From: an uncultured Clostridium sp.
GTDB taxonomy: Bacteria > Bacillota > Clostridia > Lachnospirales > Lachnospiraceae
Direction of reading: 5' to 3'
Length of the DNA stretch: 64,000 bases
NCBI GenBank assembly: GCA_900543885.1
Contig: UQTA01000008.1
Location: 1-64,000 of the forward strand
This document shows positions 1 through 7,678 of this stretch, piece after piece (the stretch's first letter is position 1; every line of letters starts with the position of its first letter). The notes under the pieces are model-generated. The model had not been told where the DNA came from, made no database searches, and saw nothing but the letters and a program-made list of their open reading frames with translations. The translations under genes were made by a program, and so were the position numbers.

Positions 1-150
1 AATCTTTCATGCACCTGCTTTTGCGGCCGATTTTCCGCCAGTCGCACCCGAATTTTATCAACGTACGCACCGCGTACGCCTCAAAAATTTGGGCACAACT
101 GACAAAAAATCTTCTCGCAAAATCAAGCACAAAAAGATTTCGAGAGTACA
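1..150 (+). repeat. Dispersed palindromic repeat, copy 1 (cut by window start)
   Basis: This is the first of four copies of an intergenic repeat. It holds the same core as the other full copies, an inverted GTACGC-ACC-GCGTAC at about 70-84, flanked by arms that are imperfect inverted repeats of each other. The expected outer left end (TGTTCTCTCGGAGTC-like) is missing because the window starts inside it. The right end reads into GAGAGTACA at about 143-150. It lies 70 bp upstream of the acyltransferase gene. It encodes no protein I would support, although its frames produce short recurring peptides. Confidence 0.85.
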
Positions 151-218
151 TTAAGATGCAAAAGCATATCAAGTTGTGATCGTATATCAAAAAGCAGGGG
201 AAAGTTGGGAAAATAGAT

Positions 219-1262
219 ATGAGGGAAAAATGGTTTCGTGAACATATCTGGTGGATGAGTTTTATCCTCAGTCTGCTGGTAGTATGGGTCCATTCTGAAA
301 ATGCAGAACTGTTTTTAGGTGAAATGGGAAGGGAAAGCCTGGTTTACAGACTGGAATCCTTTTTTGCCCAGACCTTGGGACAGATGGCAGTTCCTGGATT
401 TTTCATGATCTCAGCCTACCTTTTTTACAGAAATTTCCAGTTTTCAAAGACAGTTTCTAAGTGGAAAAGTCGGTGCAAAAGCCTTCTCCTTCCTTATGTT
501 TTGTGGAATACTCTTTACTATTTAGGTTATGTTGTGGTTACAAGACTTTCTTTTGCGAAAAATGTCATTGGAAAAGAGCCGGTTGCTTTTGATCTGAAAG
601 AATTGTTTTTGGCAGCAGTGTATTATAAATACAATCCGGTTTTCTGGTATCTGTTTCAGTTGCTGCTTCTGGTGCTTCTGGCCCCTCTTTTATATGTGGT
701 GATCTGCCGGAAATGGTCCGGCGCTTTATGGTTGGCGCTTCTGACACTTGGACTTTGGAAAAATGTAAGCCTTCCATTTTTAAATCTGGATGCCCTGTTT
801 TATTACAGCGCAGCCGGGTATGCAGTGTTGTTTGGAGCAAAGATAGAAGGAGAAAATACGCCTTTCCAGAAAAAAATATGGTTTGCTGTCCTTATTTTTA
901 GCTGGCTTATACTGTGGCTTTTTGGAAAACCTGGGAAATTTTTACATTTTACACCGGTCCATACTGTACTGATACGTTTTCTGGGAGTGCTTGTTTTATA
1001 CAGCATTTTAAAAGAAATACCATTTAAACCGGCTGGTTCTACAGTAAAAAACAGCTTTTTTCTCTATGCCATCCATTTTCCCTGGGTTCGCTTTTTTAAT
1101 AAAACCGGAGCAGCGATTTTGAAAGGAAGCCAGGTGGCGGCAGCAGTATTTTTTCTTATAATGCCGTTTCTTATTTTGCTGGTAAGCAGTGTGGCAGGAT
1201 ATTTGTTAAAGCATACAGTCCCCCGATTATATGATATTTTGTCCGGTGGAAGGGGACAGTAA
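219..1262 (+). CDS. Acyltransferase family 3 membrane protein
   Basis: A 347-residue integral membrane protein of the acyltransferase-3 family (OafA/WecH-like), which move acyl groups onto surface sugars or other extracellular acceptors. About ten hydrophobic segments alternate with short basic loops. The first helix (about residues 11-25) carries the family's His near its end (VVWVHSEN), and the second region ends in FFMISAYLFYR, matching the family's F(x)xSGYL/F signature with Ala in place of Gly. The C-terminus is a last membrane helix followed by a short basic tail. The ATG at 219 follows a GGGA stretch of modest quality. No neighbouring polysaccharide genes are present, so the substrate is unknown. 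The family call is firm; a specific role is not. Confidence 0.85.
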   Translation: MREKWFREHIWWMSFILSLLVVWVHSENAELFLGEMGRESLVYRLESFFAQTLGQMAVPGFFMISAYLFYRNFQFSKTVSKWKSRCKSLLLPYVLWNTLYYLGYVVVTRLSFAKNVIGKEPVAFDLKELFLAAVYYKYNPVFWYLFQLLLLVLLAPLLYVVICRKWSGALWLALLTLGLWKNVSLPFLNLDALFYYSAAGYAVLFGAKIEGENTPFQKKIWFAVLIFSWLILWLFGKPGKFLHFTPVHTVLIRFLGVLVLYSILKEIPFKPAGSTVKNSFFLYAIHFPWVRFFNKTGAAILKGSQVAAAVFFLIMPFLILLVSSVAGYLLKHTVPRLYDILSGGRGQ

Positions 1263-1290
1263 CAGTAACGCATGGATCATAAATGAAAGT

Positions 1291-1530
1291 CAGTTGGTAC
1301 GTGTCGTTGGCACTCACACAACTGCTGTCGCTATTCATAATCTGGGCTGCAGCCTTGCGTACTAAATCAGTTATAGCTCAGCCATGACATTTTCTTGTTT
1401 CCATATTCATGAAAACAAGAAGCGTGGTGGTTCAACCATATGCTGATTTGGATGAAAAGTGCTTATGCAAGCAAGCTTGTAACACACTTTCTCATTCAAA
1501 CCAGCGCATGGCTGAATTGTGACCAAATCA
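1291..1530. other. Structured intergenic element, multi-branched
   Basis: The 380 bp between the acyltransferase and the GntR gene contain no credible gene but several nested inverted repeats. CAGTTG at 1291 pairs with CAACTG at 1319. CAGCCATG at 1379-1386 pairs with CATGGCTG at 1507-1514, and with G-U pairs the outer stem extends. Inside it lie a hairpin (1392-1400 with 1413-1421) and a long imperfect hairpin (1442-1461 with 1485-1505). The result is a three-way junction. I do not recognise a known RNA family. It could be a non-coding RNA or a decayed small mobile element. Confidence 0.5.
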
Positions 1531-1552
1531 TGTATATGAGAAAGATAAGTGG

Positions 1553-1581
1553 TTGTACTTTTTTTAGGGATATGTTAGAAT
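1553..1581 (+). promoter_or_regulatory. Promoter of the GntR regulator gene
   Basis: TTGTAC (1553-1558) and TAGAAT (1576-1581) are separated by exactly 17 bp. Just downstream, at about 1591-1603, TGTATTATAACA resembles the ACGTnTATAA-type motifs ahead of the kinase gene, so the regulator may control itself. The operator part is inference. Confidence 0.65.
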
Positions 1582-1643
1582 TGATATAAGATGTATTATA
1601 ACAACTATGTCTTTGTGGCGAGGACAGAAATGAGGGGAATGAT

Positions 1644-2360
1644 ATGACCATAAATAAAGAATATTCTACTCCATTATATCAGCAGCTTGTAGATTCAGTA
1701 AAAGAACAGATCAGAGATGGTATTTTAAAAGAAGATGACCGTTTGGGTTCAGAGCAGGACATCAGCAGGGAATACAATGTCAGCCGTATTACTGTGAGAA
1801 AAGCATTCGAGATCCTGGCGGATGAAGGCTATGTAACAAAGCGTCAGGGGATTGGAACCTTTATTTCAGCTAAGAAAGTAAACAATTTTAATGAAGGACA
1901 GGCAAAGGGATTTACAGAAATGTGTATGCAGGATGGAAAAGCCCCATCCTCTGAACTGATTTCTGTGGGTTGGGTCAGCAATGTCCCATCCATTAGTCGC
2001 CATCTTCAGGTTCCGGAAGAAGATCCGGTTTTGAGAGTGCTTCGTGTTCGTAAATGCGACGGGGTACCTGTGATGGTAGAAGATGGCTATTTTCCGAAAC
2101 GTTTTTCCTATCTCATGAGTGAAGAACTTTGTGGTTCTACCTTTGAAATTTTTCGCAAACATGGAACAGAGCCTACCCATTTCAGCAAGATCGTGGATAT
2201 CTGTTATGCTACCAAATTTGAGGCTCAGAAGCTGGAAGTACGCGAACGCCAGGCTTTGCTTTTACAGAAAGATATTACCTATGACCAGAATGGGGAAGTT
2301 ATACACTATACAAAATTAGTGATCAATCCGGAACGTTACAAATTAACAATCCGGATGTGA
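1644..2360 (+). CDS. GntR/HutC-family transcriptional regulator
   Basis: A 238-residue regulator with an N-terminal GntR winged helix-turn-helix (about residues 7-72, with the typical segment LGSEQDISREYNVSRITVRKA) followed by a UTRA ligand-binding domain (about 90-230). This is the HutC subfamily, whose members sense small sugars, sugar phosphates or amino acids; FrlR and NagR/YvoA belong here. The ATG at 1644 follows GAGGGGAATGAT. It sits directly upstream of, and in the same direction as, a kinase-ABC importer operon but is separated from it by a strong terminator and a separate promoter with repeated motifs. That arrangement, and the FrlD-like kinase next door, suggest a local repressor that responds to the imported substrate or its phosphorylated form. 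Confidence 0.9.
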   Translation: MTINKEYSTPLYQQLVDSVKEQIRDGILKEDDRLGSEQDISREYNVSRITVRKAFEILADEGYVTKRQGIGTFISAKKVNNFNEGQAKGFTEMCMQDGKAPSSELISVGWVSNVPSISRHLQVPEEDPVLRVLRVRKCDGVPVMVEDGYFPKRFSYLMSEELCGSTFEIFRKHGTEPTHFSKIVDICYATKFEAQKLEVRERQALLLQKDITYDQNGEVIHYTKLVINPERYKLTIRM

Positions 2361-2397
2361 TCTGTATACGACGGAAGAAAGATAGTTTTTTAGAAAT

Positions 2398-2447
2398 AAA
2401 AAAGATATCGTAAGTTACTAATTTGAGAACTTACGATATCTTTTTTT
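2398..2447 (+). terminator. Rho-independent terminator after the GntR gene
   Basis: A long stem AAGATATCGTAAGTT (2402-2416) pairs with AACTTACGATATCTT (2428-2442) around an 11-nt loop, followed by a T run to 2447. The A-rich left flank means it could also work on the opposite strand. Confidence 0.9.
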
Positions 2448-2463
2448 GTGGCTTGACAAGACA

Positions 2464-2512
2464 AAATGCACAAAAACATGACACAAAAATATTGCAAATG
2501 CACAAAAACGTG
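2464..2512 (+). promoter_or_regulatory. Direct repeat AAATGCACAAAAACRTG, likely protein-binding sites
   Basis: AAATGCACAAAAACATG (2464-2480) recurs as AAATGCACAAAAACGTG (2496-2512) with a 32-bp period, about three helical turns. Both copies sit just upstream of the -35 box of the kinase operon. The position suits an activator or a cooperative repressor. Confidence 0.55.
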
Positions 2513-2612
2513 TATAAACGAGAAATACTATTGCCAAAAGTGACATAACGTTATATAATGACATCAAGCTGATACAAGACGTATATAAAACACAAACAAG
2601 ACGTTATAAAAA
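2508..2612 (+). promoter_or_regulatory. Kinase-importer operon promoter with four ACGTnTATAA-type motifs
   Basis: The promoter is TTGCCA (2531-2536), a 17-bp spacer and TATAAT (2554-2559). Four related motifs surround it: ACGTGTATAAACG (2508-2520), ACGTTATATAATG (2548-2560, covering the -10 box), ACGTATATAAAA (2579-2590) and ACGTTATAAAAA (2601-2612). The last two lie within longer direct repeats beginning CAAGACGT, spaced 22 bp apart. Half-palindromic GT-TATA-AC sites are usual for HutC-type GntR proteins, so the adjacent regulator is the likely binder. Confidence 0.6.
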
Positions 2613-2627
2613 GAGGAGTGGAAGCAT

Positions 2628-3437
2628 ATGGTAAAATTTGCAGCAGCAGGTTATGTATGCGTTGATTATTATCCGGATTTTAACAATCGTTATTACATAA
2701 CAGGTAATGGGGTAGATGTGCTGTTTAATCTGCTGGATATAAAAAAAGGAAAAGATATAGAAGCATCCATTATTTCCGCTGTATCTGATGATGAATACGG
2801 AAAAGAAGCGGTAAAAATGTTCCATGAAAGAAATATCGACTGCACGCATCTGGAAGTAATACCAGGAGGTATGACACCAAGAGTACCTTTGCATTTGGTG
2901 GATAATGACCGGGTACACGGAACTCCTGTACGGGGGATCATGCAGGATTATGAGTTTTCTAAAGAAACGTTGGATTATATCTGTCACCATGACATGATGC
3001 ACAGTGATTTCACAGGACGTTTGAATCACAGGCTGGGAGAAATACGCAAAAGCGGTACAAAAGTATTTTTTGATCTGGGAAATAATCTGAAACATCCGAA
3101 TCTGGAAGAAGTGATCCAAAATATCGACTGTGGTCTGGTATCTTTTGAAAATGACTTTGAAGAAGGAAAAGCATTTCTTAAGTATGCACATTCAAAAGGT
3201 GCAAAGCTGATGATCGCTACATTTGGAAAGCTTGGCTCTATTGCTTACGATGGTTCTGCATTTTATAAAGGCGAGATTGTTCCGGTGGAACATGTTGTAA
3301 ATACGGTAGGTGCAGGAGATTCTTATTTTGCAGGATTTATAAGCGGCATAATAGATGGAAAGAGCATACAGGAATGTATGAGAAGAGGTGCTGAACAATC
3401 CGCAAAAGTAATTTCTGTATTTGACCCATATCTATAA
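2628..3437 (+). CDS. PfkB-family kinase, fructoselysine 6-kinase (FrlD)-like
   Basis: A 269-residue ribokinase-family sugar kinase. The C-terminal PfkB signature NTVGAGDS (about 225-232) supplies the anion hole and the catalytic Asp231, and the region around 91-111 (VDNDRVHGTPVRGIMQDYEFS) closely resembles the equivalent stretch of E. coli fructoselysine 6-kinase as I remember it. FrlD phosphorylates the sugar C6 of an Amadori product such as fructoselysine. The first gene of an operon with an amidohydrolase, a YjbQ protein and an amino-acid-type ABC importer, it would phosphorylate the imported compound. No FrlB-type deglycase is present in the window, so the next step may differ from the known pathway. 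The ATG follows GAGGAG with 9-nt spacing. Exact substrate unknown. Confidence 0.8.
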   Translation: MVKFAAAGYVCVDYYPDFNNRYYITGNGVDVLFNLLDIKKGKDIEASIISAVSDDEYGKEAVKMFHERNIDCTHLEVIPGGMTPRVPLHLVDNDRVHGTPVRGIMQDYEFSKETLDYICHHDMMHSDFTGRLNHRLGEIRKSGTKVFFDLGNNLKHPNLEEVIQNIDCGLVSFENDFEEGKAFLKYAHSKGAKLMIATFGKLGSIAYDGSAFYKGEIVPVEHVVNTVGAGDSYFAGFISGIIDGKSIQECMRRGAEQSAKVISVFDPYL

Positions 3438-3461
3438 AAAATAAAAAAGGAGCGTAAATTT

Positions 3462-4313
3462 ATGATCATTGATATTCATGCACATCCGGTTCTTCTTGAT
3501 GTAATTAATGAGGCCTCGGAAGACCTTAGTTTTCGCAAACAGCAGTTTGGAGTATTTAAGTCAGGACGCAATCCTGTTGAGTTTGAAAAGATTTTAATTG
3601 ATGATGCAAGAATTGATAAGGTGGTATGGCTTCCGGAAGATTATTCCACCCAGATGGGAAAGCCTATTGTCAGCAATGAAGAAATGGAAAAGATTGTAGC
3701 TTCCTGTCCTGAACGTTTTATTGGATTTGCAAGTGTGGATCCCAGAGATCCAAAGGCAAAAGAAAAATTAACATATGCTTTTGAAACACAGAAGCTTTCC
3801 GGACTTAAGTTAAATCTTTCACGCCTTCACATGTATGCAGACGATCCGCTGCTGGCACCGCTTTATGAAGTTTGTGAGGAGCATAACAAACCAATCATGT
3901 TCCACGCTGGTTACAGTTGGGAACCGGATACTCCTTCCAAGTATTCAGAACCTATCCTTTTTGAAGATGTAGCAGTCAATTATCCGAACCTTCGCTTCTG
4001 TCTGGCTCACATGGGATGGCCATGGTGGGAAGAGACCATCATGATGTTAATGAAATATCCAAATGTATATGCGGATACTTCTATGGTTTATATGGATTCT
4101 CCAAGGAATTATTACAGTCATCTGTTTTCTGTTAATATGAATTTAAACTGGCTTCAGAACTGCTTCCAGGATAAGGTCATGTTTGGTTCCAACAATCCAC
4201 GTTTCCGTCATGTAAGAAGTCTGGATGGTATCCTGAACCTGCCGCTTCGTGAAGATGTAAAAAAAGCTATTCTTGGAGAAAATGCAATTCGCTTTTTAGG
4301 ACTGGAGGATTAA
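3462..4313 (+). CDS. Amidohydrolase-family TIM-barrel protein (PF04909 type)
   Basis: A 283-residue metal-dependent hydrolase or decarboxylase of the amidohydrolase-2 group. Metal-binding residues seen are His6 and His8 (DIHAH), His148 (MFHAG) and His183 (LAHMGWPW). The usual final acidic ligand, found as FG(S/T)D-x-P, is replaced by Asn: FGSNNP at 242-246. The change may alter metal content or chemistry. Relatives hydrolyse C-N bonds or decarboxylate aromatic acids and related compounds. The gene is 24 bp after the kinase and 1 bp before yjbQ, which argues for one transcript and a shared pathway. The reaction is unknown; hydrolysis of an amide or lactam in the imported compound is one guess. 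Confidence 0.85.
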   Translation: MIIDIHAHPVLLDVINEASEDLSFRKQQFGVFKSGRNPVEFEKILIDDARIDKVVWLPEDYSTQMGKPIVSNEEMEKIVASCPERFIGFASVDPRDPKAKEKLTYAFETQKLSGLKLNLSRLHMYADDPLLAPLYEVCEEHNKPIMFHAGYSWEPDTPSKYSEPILFEDVAVNYPNLRFCLAHMGWPWWEETIMMLMKYPNVYADTSMVYMDSPRNYYSHLFSVNMNLNWLQNCFQDKVMFGSNNPRFRHVRSLDGILNLPLREDVKKAILGENAIRFLGLED

Positions 4314-4314
4314 C

Positions 4315-4743
4315 ATGGTAAAACTGTATGAAAACGAAGTTGTGACAAAACATGAATTTGAAATGATCAACATCACAAATGAAGTGAAAAAAGCTGTAGC
4401 AGACAGCGGGATTAAAAACGGAATGGTTGCTGTTATCACCAAACATACAACTACCGGAATTATGATCAATGAAGCACTTCCATGTGTGGAAAAAGATATA
4501 GAAATGCAGTTGGAGCGTATTGTTCCAAAAGATTTTCCATATGTTCATACTCATATGCTTCCAACCTATGGAACCTGCTCGGGAAATGGTCCAGGACATT
4601 TAAAGTCAATGCTGGTTGGAAATCACTGTATTTTTCCGGTGATCGATGGAAAAATGATGACAGGCGGTGAGCAGAATATATATTTTGCGGAACTGGATGG
4701 TTTACAGATCCGTCATTATTTCATTGAGGTAATGGGGGAATAG
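4315..4743 (+). CDS. YjbQ/UPF0047 family protein
   Basis: A 142-residue single-domain protein with the full YjbQ signature: ITKHTTTGIMINE (41-53), GHLKSMLVG (94-102) and IYFAELDG (122-129). Conserved His44, Glu53, His95 and Glu126 are those normally invariant. Family members have been reported to show weak thiamine-phosphate synthase activity, but the physiological role is unsettled and no thiamine genes occur here. Its place between an amidohydrolase and importer genes, one base downstream of the former, suggests a catalytic role in breaking down the imported compound. The ATG follows the amidohydrolase stop directly (TAACATG), and the GGAGG near 4304 can serve it. Confidence 0.85.
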   Translation: MVKLYENEVVTKHEFEMINITNEVKKAVADSGIKNGMVAVITKHTTTGIMINEALPCVEKDIEMQLERIVPKDFPYVHTHMLPTYGTCSGNGPGHLKSMLVGNHCIFPVIDGKMMTGGEQNIYFAELDGLQIRHYFIEVMGE

Positions 4744-4766
4744 CATTTTTGTAAGGAGTGACCAAT

Positions 4767-5420
4767 ATGATCTTTGGACTGAATTTTACATTTTTATCAA
4801 AATATTGGTTCTATTACATGGACGGCTTAAAAGTAACGCTTCAGCTGGCATTCTGGACTTTGATCCTTTCCAGTATAGTTGGTGTGATCATGGGCATGAT
4901 CCGTGTGCAGAACTATAAAATCATAAGTACGATCATTGACTGGTGGATTAACTTTATCCGCGGTGTTCCTATTATGGTGCAGATCTTCATTGTGTACTAC
5001 GGGATCGCAACATCGCTTCCACAGTTCTGGGCGGCAGTTGTATCTTTGACAGTCAACAGTTCTGTGTACATTGCAGAACATACAAGAGCCGGAATGCAGG
5101 CGGTAAACAAAGGCCAGATGGAGGCGGCCAGATGTATCGGAATGTCCAAACTGCAGGCAAACTGTTACATCATCATTCCACAGGCAATTAAAAATGTACT
5201 CCCTTCCCTGTGTAATGAATTTATCCTTCTTATTAAAAATACGTCTATTGTATCCGTTATTGCACTTCATGAGCTGACCTATACATCAAATTCAGTACGT
5301 GCTAATACGTTCCTGGCATTTGAGCCGCTGATCGTAACTGCGTTTATTTATTTTGTGATCACCTATGTCTTAAAGAAACTGGTAGGAATACTGGAGAGGA
5401 GGCTGCGTGCACATGACTGA
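4767..5420 (+). CDS. Polar amino acid-type ABC transporter permease
   Basis: A 217-residue inner-membrane permease (HisM/GlnP type) with about five membrane helices and the cytoplasmic coupling loop EAARCIGMSKLQANCYIIIPQAIKNVLPS at about 121-149, the EAA motif of amino-acid importers. I chose the ATG at 4767 because TAAGGAGTG lies 8-14 nt upstream; a GTG at 4758 lies inside that ribosome binding site. Only one permease gene is present, so the transporter probably uses a homodimer. It overlaps the ATPase gene downstream by 8 bp, indicating translational coupling. Confidence 0.9.
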   Translation: MIFGLNFTFLSKYWFYYMDGLKVTLQLAFWTLILSSIVGVIMGMIRVQNYKIISTIIDWWINFIRGVPIMVQIFIVYYGIATSLPQFWAAVVSLTVNSSVYIAEHTRAGMQAVNKGQMEAARCIGMSKLQANCYIIIPQAIKNVLPSLCNEFILLIKNTSIVSVIALHELTYTSNSVRANTFLAFEPLIVTAFIYFVITYVLKKLVGILERRLRAHD

Positions 5421-6156
5421 TCAGAGAGAAGCCGTGATCCAGGTAAAAGGATTAAAGAAAAATTTTGGAAGTCTTGAAGTATTAAAAGGCGTAGATATGA
5501 AGGTTCTGAAAGGGGAAGCGGTGGTAGTGATCGGTCCGTCCGGTTCCGGAAAATCCACATTGCTGCGCTGCTTAAACCTTTTAGAAACACCTACAGGCGG
5601 TGATATCCTGTTTCACGGACAGTCTATTTTAAGAAAAGATCTGAAGTTAGATGAATATCGTGAAAAATTTGGAATGGTGTTCCAGTTATTTAATCTGTTT
5701 GAAAATTTAAGCGTACTGGACAATGTGACCATCGGTTTGCGAAAAGTGAAAAAAATCCCCAAGGAACAGGCTGAAAAAAAGGCTATGGAGCTTTTAAAAC
5801 AGGTAGGCCTGGAAAGCAAGGCAGATGTGTATCCATCTAAACTTTCCGGTGGCCAGAAGCAGCGTGTAGCTATTGCAAGAACATTGGCAATGGATCCTGA
5901 GGTTATTTTGTTTGATGAAGCAACTTCTGCGCTGGATCCGGAAATGGTAGGAGAAGTTTTGAAAATCATGCGTCAGCTTGCGGAAAATGGCATGACCATG
6001 GTAGTAGTGACCCATGAGATGGGATTTGCCAGAGAAGTAGGTGACCGGTTGGTATTTATGGATGGAGGATACATCGTAGAGGAAGGTAATCCTAAAGATG
6101 TGATCACAAATCCACAGCATAAAAGAACGAAGGAATTTTTAAGCAAGATGTTATAA
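5413..6156 (+). CDS. Polar amino acid-type ABC transporter ATP-binding protein
   Basis: A 247-residue ATPase of the GlnQ/HisP class. Seen are Walker A (GPSGSGKST, about 38-46), the Q-loop in GMVFQLFNLF, the signature LSGGQKQR (about 138-145), Walker B (VILFDEATSALD, about 158-169) and the H-loop in VVTHEM. The ATG at 5413 lies within the permease gene's last codons; a GTG at 5407 is possible but sits too close to GGAGG. It powers the importer with the upstream permease and the lipoprotein encoded after the palindromic repeat at 6180. Confidence 0.93.
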   Translation: MTDQREAVIQVKGLKKNFGSLEVLKGVDMKVLKGEAVVVIGPSGSGKSTLLRCLNLLETPTGGDILFHGQSILRKDLKLDEYREKFGMVFQLFNLFENLSVLDNVTIGLRKVKKIPKEQAEKKAMELLKQVGLESKADVYPSKLSGGQKQRVAIARTLAMDPEVILFDEATSALDPEMVGEVLKIMRQLAENGMTMVVVTHEMGFAREVGDRLVFMDGGYIVEEGNPKDVITNPQHKRTKEFLSKML

Positions 6157-6179
6157 AGATAAAGAAAATATTATGACAA

Positions 6180-6340
6180 TGTCCTTTCGGAGTCTTCCAT
6201 GCACTTGCTTTTGCGGCTGATTTTCCGTCAGTCGCACCGGATTTCATCAACATACGCACCGCGTACGCCTCTGAAATTTGAATACAACTGACAAAAAATC
6301 TTTTCACAAAATCAAGTACAAAAAGATTCTGGGAGAACAT
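6180..6340 (+). repeat. Dispersed palindromic repeat, copy 2
   Basis: A complete copy of about 161 bp, in the same orientation as copy 1. It begins TGTCCTTTCGGAGTCTT and ends GGGAGAACA, ends that are themselves inverted relative to each other, with the GCACC-centred GTACGC/GCGTAC core near 6265-6277 (one base changed in the left half). It sits inside the operon between the ABC ATPase and substrate-binding protein genes and would fold into a long hairpin in the mRNA. The downstream AAGGAGG starts 9 bp after its end. Confidence 0.9.
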
Positions 6341-6363
6341 TATTATTTAAGGAGGAAATGACT

Positions 6364-7359
6364 ATGAGGAAAATGAAAAAAATGGTAGCTCTTTGTATGG
6401 CGGGCATGATGGCACTTTCTCTTGCAGCATGTTCTGGCGGTGCCAAGGAAACGACCGCAGCTGCGACTACGGAAACCAAGGCAGAAACTGCAGCACAGAC
6501 TACAGCAGAAGAAAAAGCCCAGGAAACCACAACCGGAACTTCTTCGGGTTCTGTTTCTCCGGAAGAATTTGCAAAACAGGAGCATGGTCCGATTTTTGAA
6601 GATATCATTAAAAATGGAAAATTAAAAGTGGGAATCATTGGAAATAATCCTACATTCTGCTTCCATACAGTTAAAGATGGCAAAGATGAGCTGGTGGGAT
6701 TTGAAGTAGAAGGAATGTATGAGATGGCAAAACGTCTTAGTGATTATCTAGGGCGTGAAGTGACAGTTGATTTTTATGAAAGTGATTTTACAGGCTGTAT
6801 GTCCGCACTGCAGGCAAACCAGGTATATTTTGTAACACGCCTGTCTCCTACTGATGAGCGCAAGAAGACCTGGCTGTTTACAGATGTATATCATAAATCT
6901 GATGAATGTTATGTTGCAAGAAAAGAAAATGAAAATAGCGATATGTTTACCGGAACTTTAAAAGGTGTTAAGGTTGCGGGACAGATGGGATCTATTGATA
7001 TTACAATGACAAAATATCTCTATCCGGATGCTGAGATCCAGGAATTAGATAATACTCCGAACATGCTTCTGGCTGTTAAGAACGGAAAAGCAGATCTGGC
7101 TTGTATGAATGCAGTTTCAGCAGCAATGTCTGTAGCTGCTAATGATGACCTGGTAGTAGTGGATAAGCTTACATGGGAACCAACGGATGAATTTGATAAA
7201 GGCTGTGGTCTGTGTATGGCTTACGGAAATGAAGATTTTGCAAACTGGTGCAATGGCTTCTTCTCTGATATTAAGGCAGAAGGCTTATGGGATCAGATGC
7301 AGTCTGACGCAGCAGCAGAACTGGATGCAAAGGCTCTGGAAGACTTTATTGCACAGTAA
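6364..7359 (+). CDS. Polar amino acid-type ABC transporter substrate-binding lipoprotein
   Basis: A 331-residue extracellular binding protein (SBP_bac_3 type). It has a lipoprotein signal with the lipobox LAAC and lipidated Cys23, a Thr/Ala/Glu-rich linker to about residue 65, then a two-lobed binding domain starting at KNGKLKVGIIGNNPTFCF. The stretch VGFEVEGMYEMAKRLSDYLG matches the family's GF-x-x-D/E region. The ATG at 6364 is 8 nt from AAGGAGG; an upstream ATG at 6358 is too close. Last gene of the operon; a terminator follows. The usual ligand-binding Arg/Asp pattern for glutamine or histidine was not clear to me, so the ligand could be a modified amino acid. Confidence 0.9.
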   Translation: MRKMKKMVALCMAGMMALSLAACSGGAKETTAAATTETKAETAAQTTAEEKAQETTTGTSSGSVSPEEFAKQEHGPIFEDIIKNGKLKVGIIGNNPTFCFHTVKDGKDELVGFEVEGMYEMAKRLSDYLGREVTVDFYESDFTGCMSALQANQVYFVTRLSPTDERKKTWLFTDVYHKSDECYVARKENENSDMFTGTLKGVKVAGQMGSIDITMTKYLYPDAEIQELDNTPNMLLAVKNGKADLACMNAVSAAMSVAANDDLVVVDKLTWEPTDEFDKGCGLCMAYGNEDFANWCNGFFSDIKAEGLWDQMQSDAAAELDAKALEDFIAQ

Positions 7360-7403
7360 TTTTGTTATACAATTCTTTTATTTCGCTCAGTTGTTTTTTC
7401 ATA

Positions 7404-7444
7404 TAGCCGTGGCCCGGGATTTTTTCCGGGCTGCGGTCTTTTTA
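7404..7444 (+). terminator. Terminator of the kinase-importer operon
   Basis: GCCCGG (about 7412-7417) pairs with CCGGGC (7426-7431) within a longer AGCCGTG...TGCGGT stem and is followed by CTTTTT. Confidence 0.8.
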
Positions 7445-7598
7445 TACTCTTTAATGCTTCTTGCAAATAGGAAATAAATATGCTATTGTAAATCTAACTC
7501 CCGCAGGTATTCACACTGTAAAAACATTATAAATTCCCGTTCAGGGGCGTTCGCCCACATTTACCAGGAGAATATGGCAAAAGAAAACGAAAAGAAGG

Positions 7599-7654
7599 TT
7601 GACAATTTTTAATAACTGTACTATGATTATGATACATAACAGAACATTTGTTCG
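7599..7654 (+). promoter_or_regulatory. recA promoter and SOS (LexA) box
   Basis: TTGACA (7599-7604), 17 bp, TATGAT (7622-7627). The sequence AGAACATTTGTTCG at 7641-7654 matches the Gram-positive LexA box CGAACnnnnGTTCG at all core positions and covers the start of the transcript, so LexA should repress recA-recX. Confidence 0.88.
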
Positions 7655-7678
7655 CATTTATTTTCTCAGGAGGAGAAC

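Noticed and set aside
2653..3191. 195-codon minus-strand frame across the kinase gene
   Set aside because: Antisense to the conserved PfkB kinase, with no start signals or family match.
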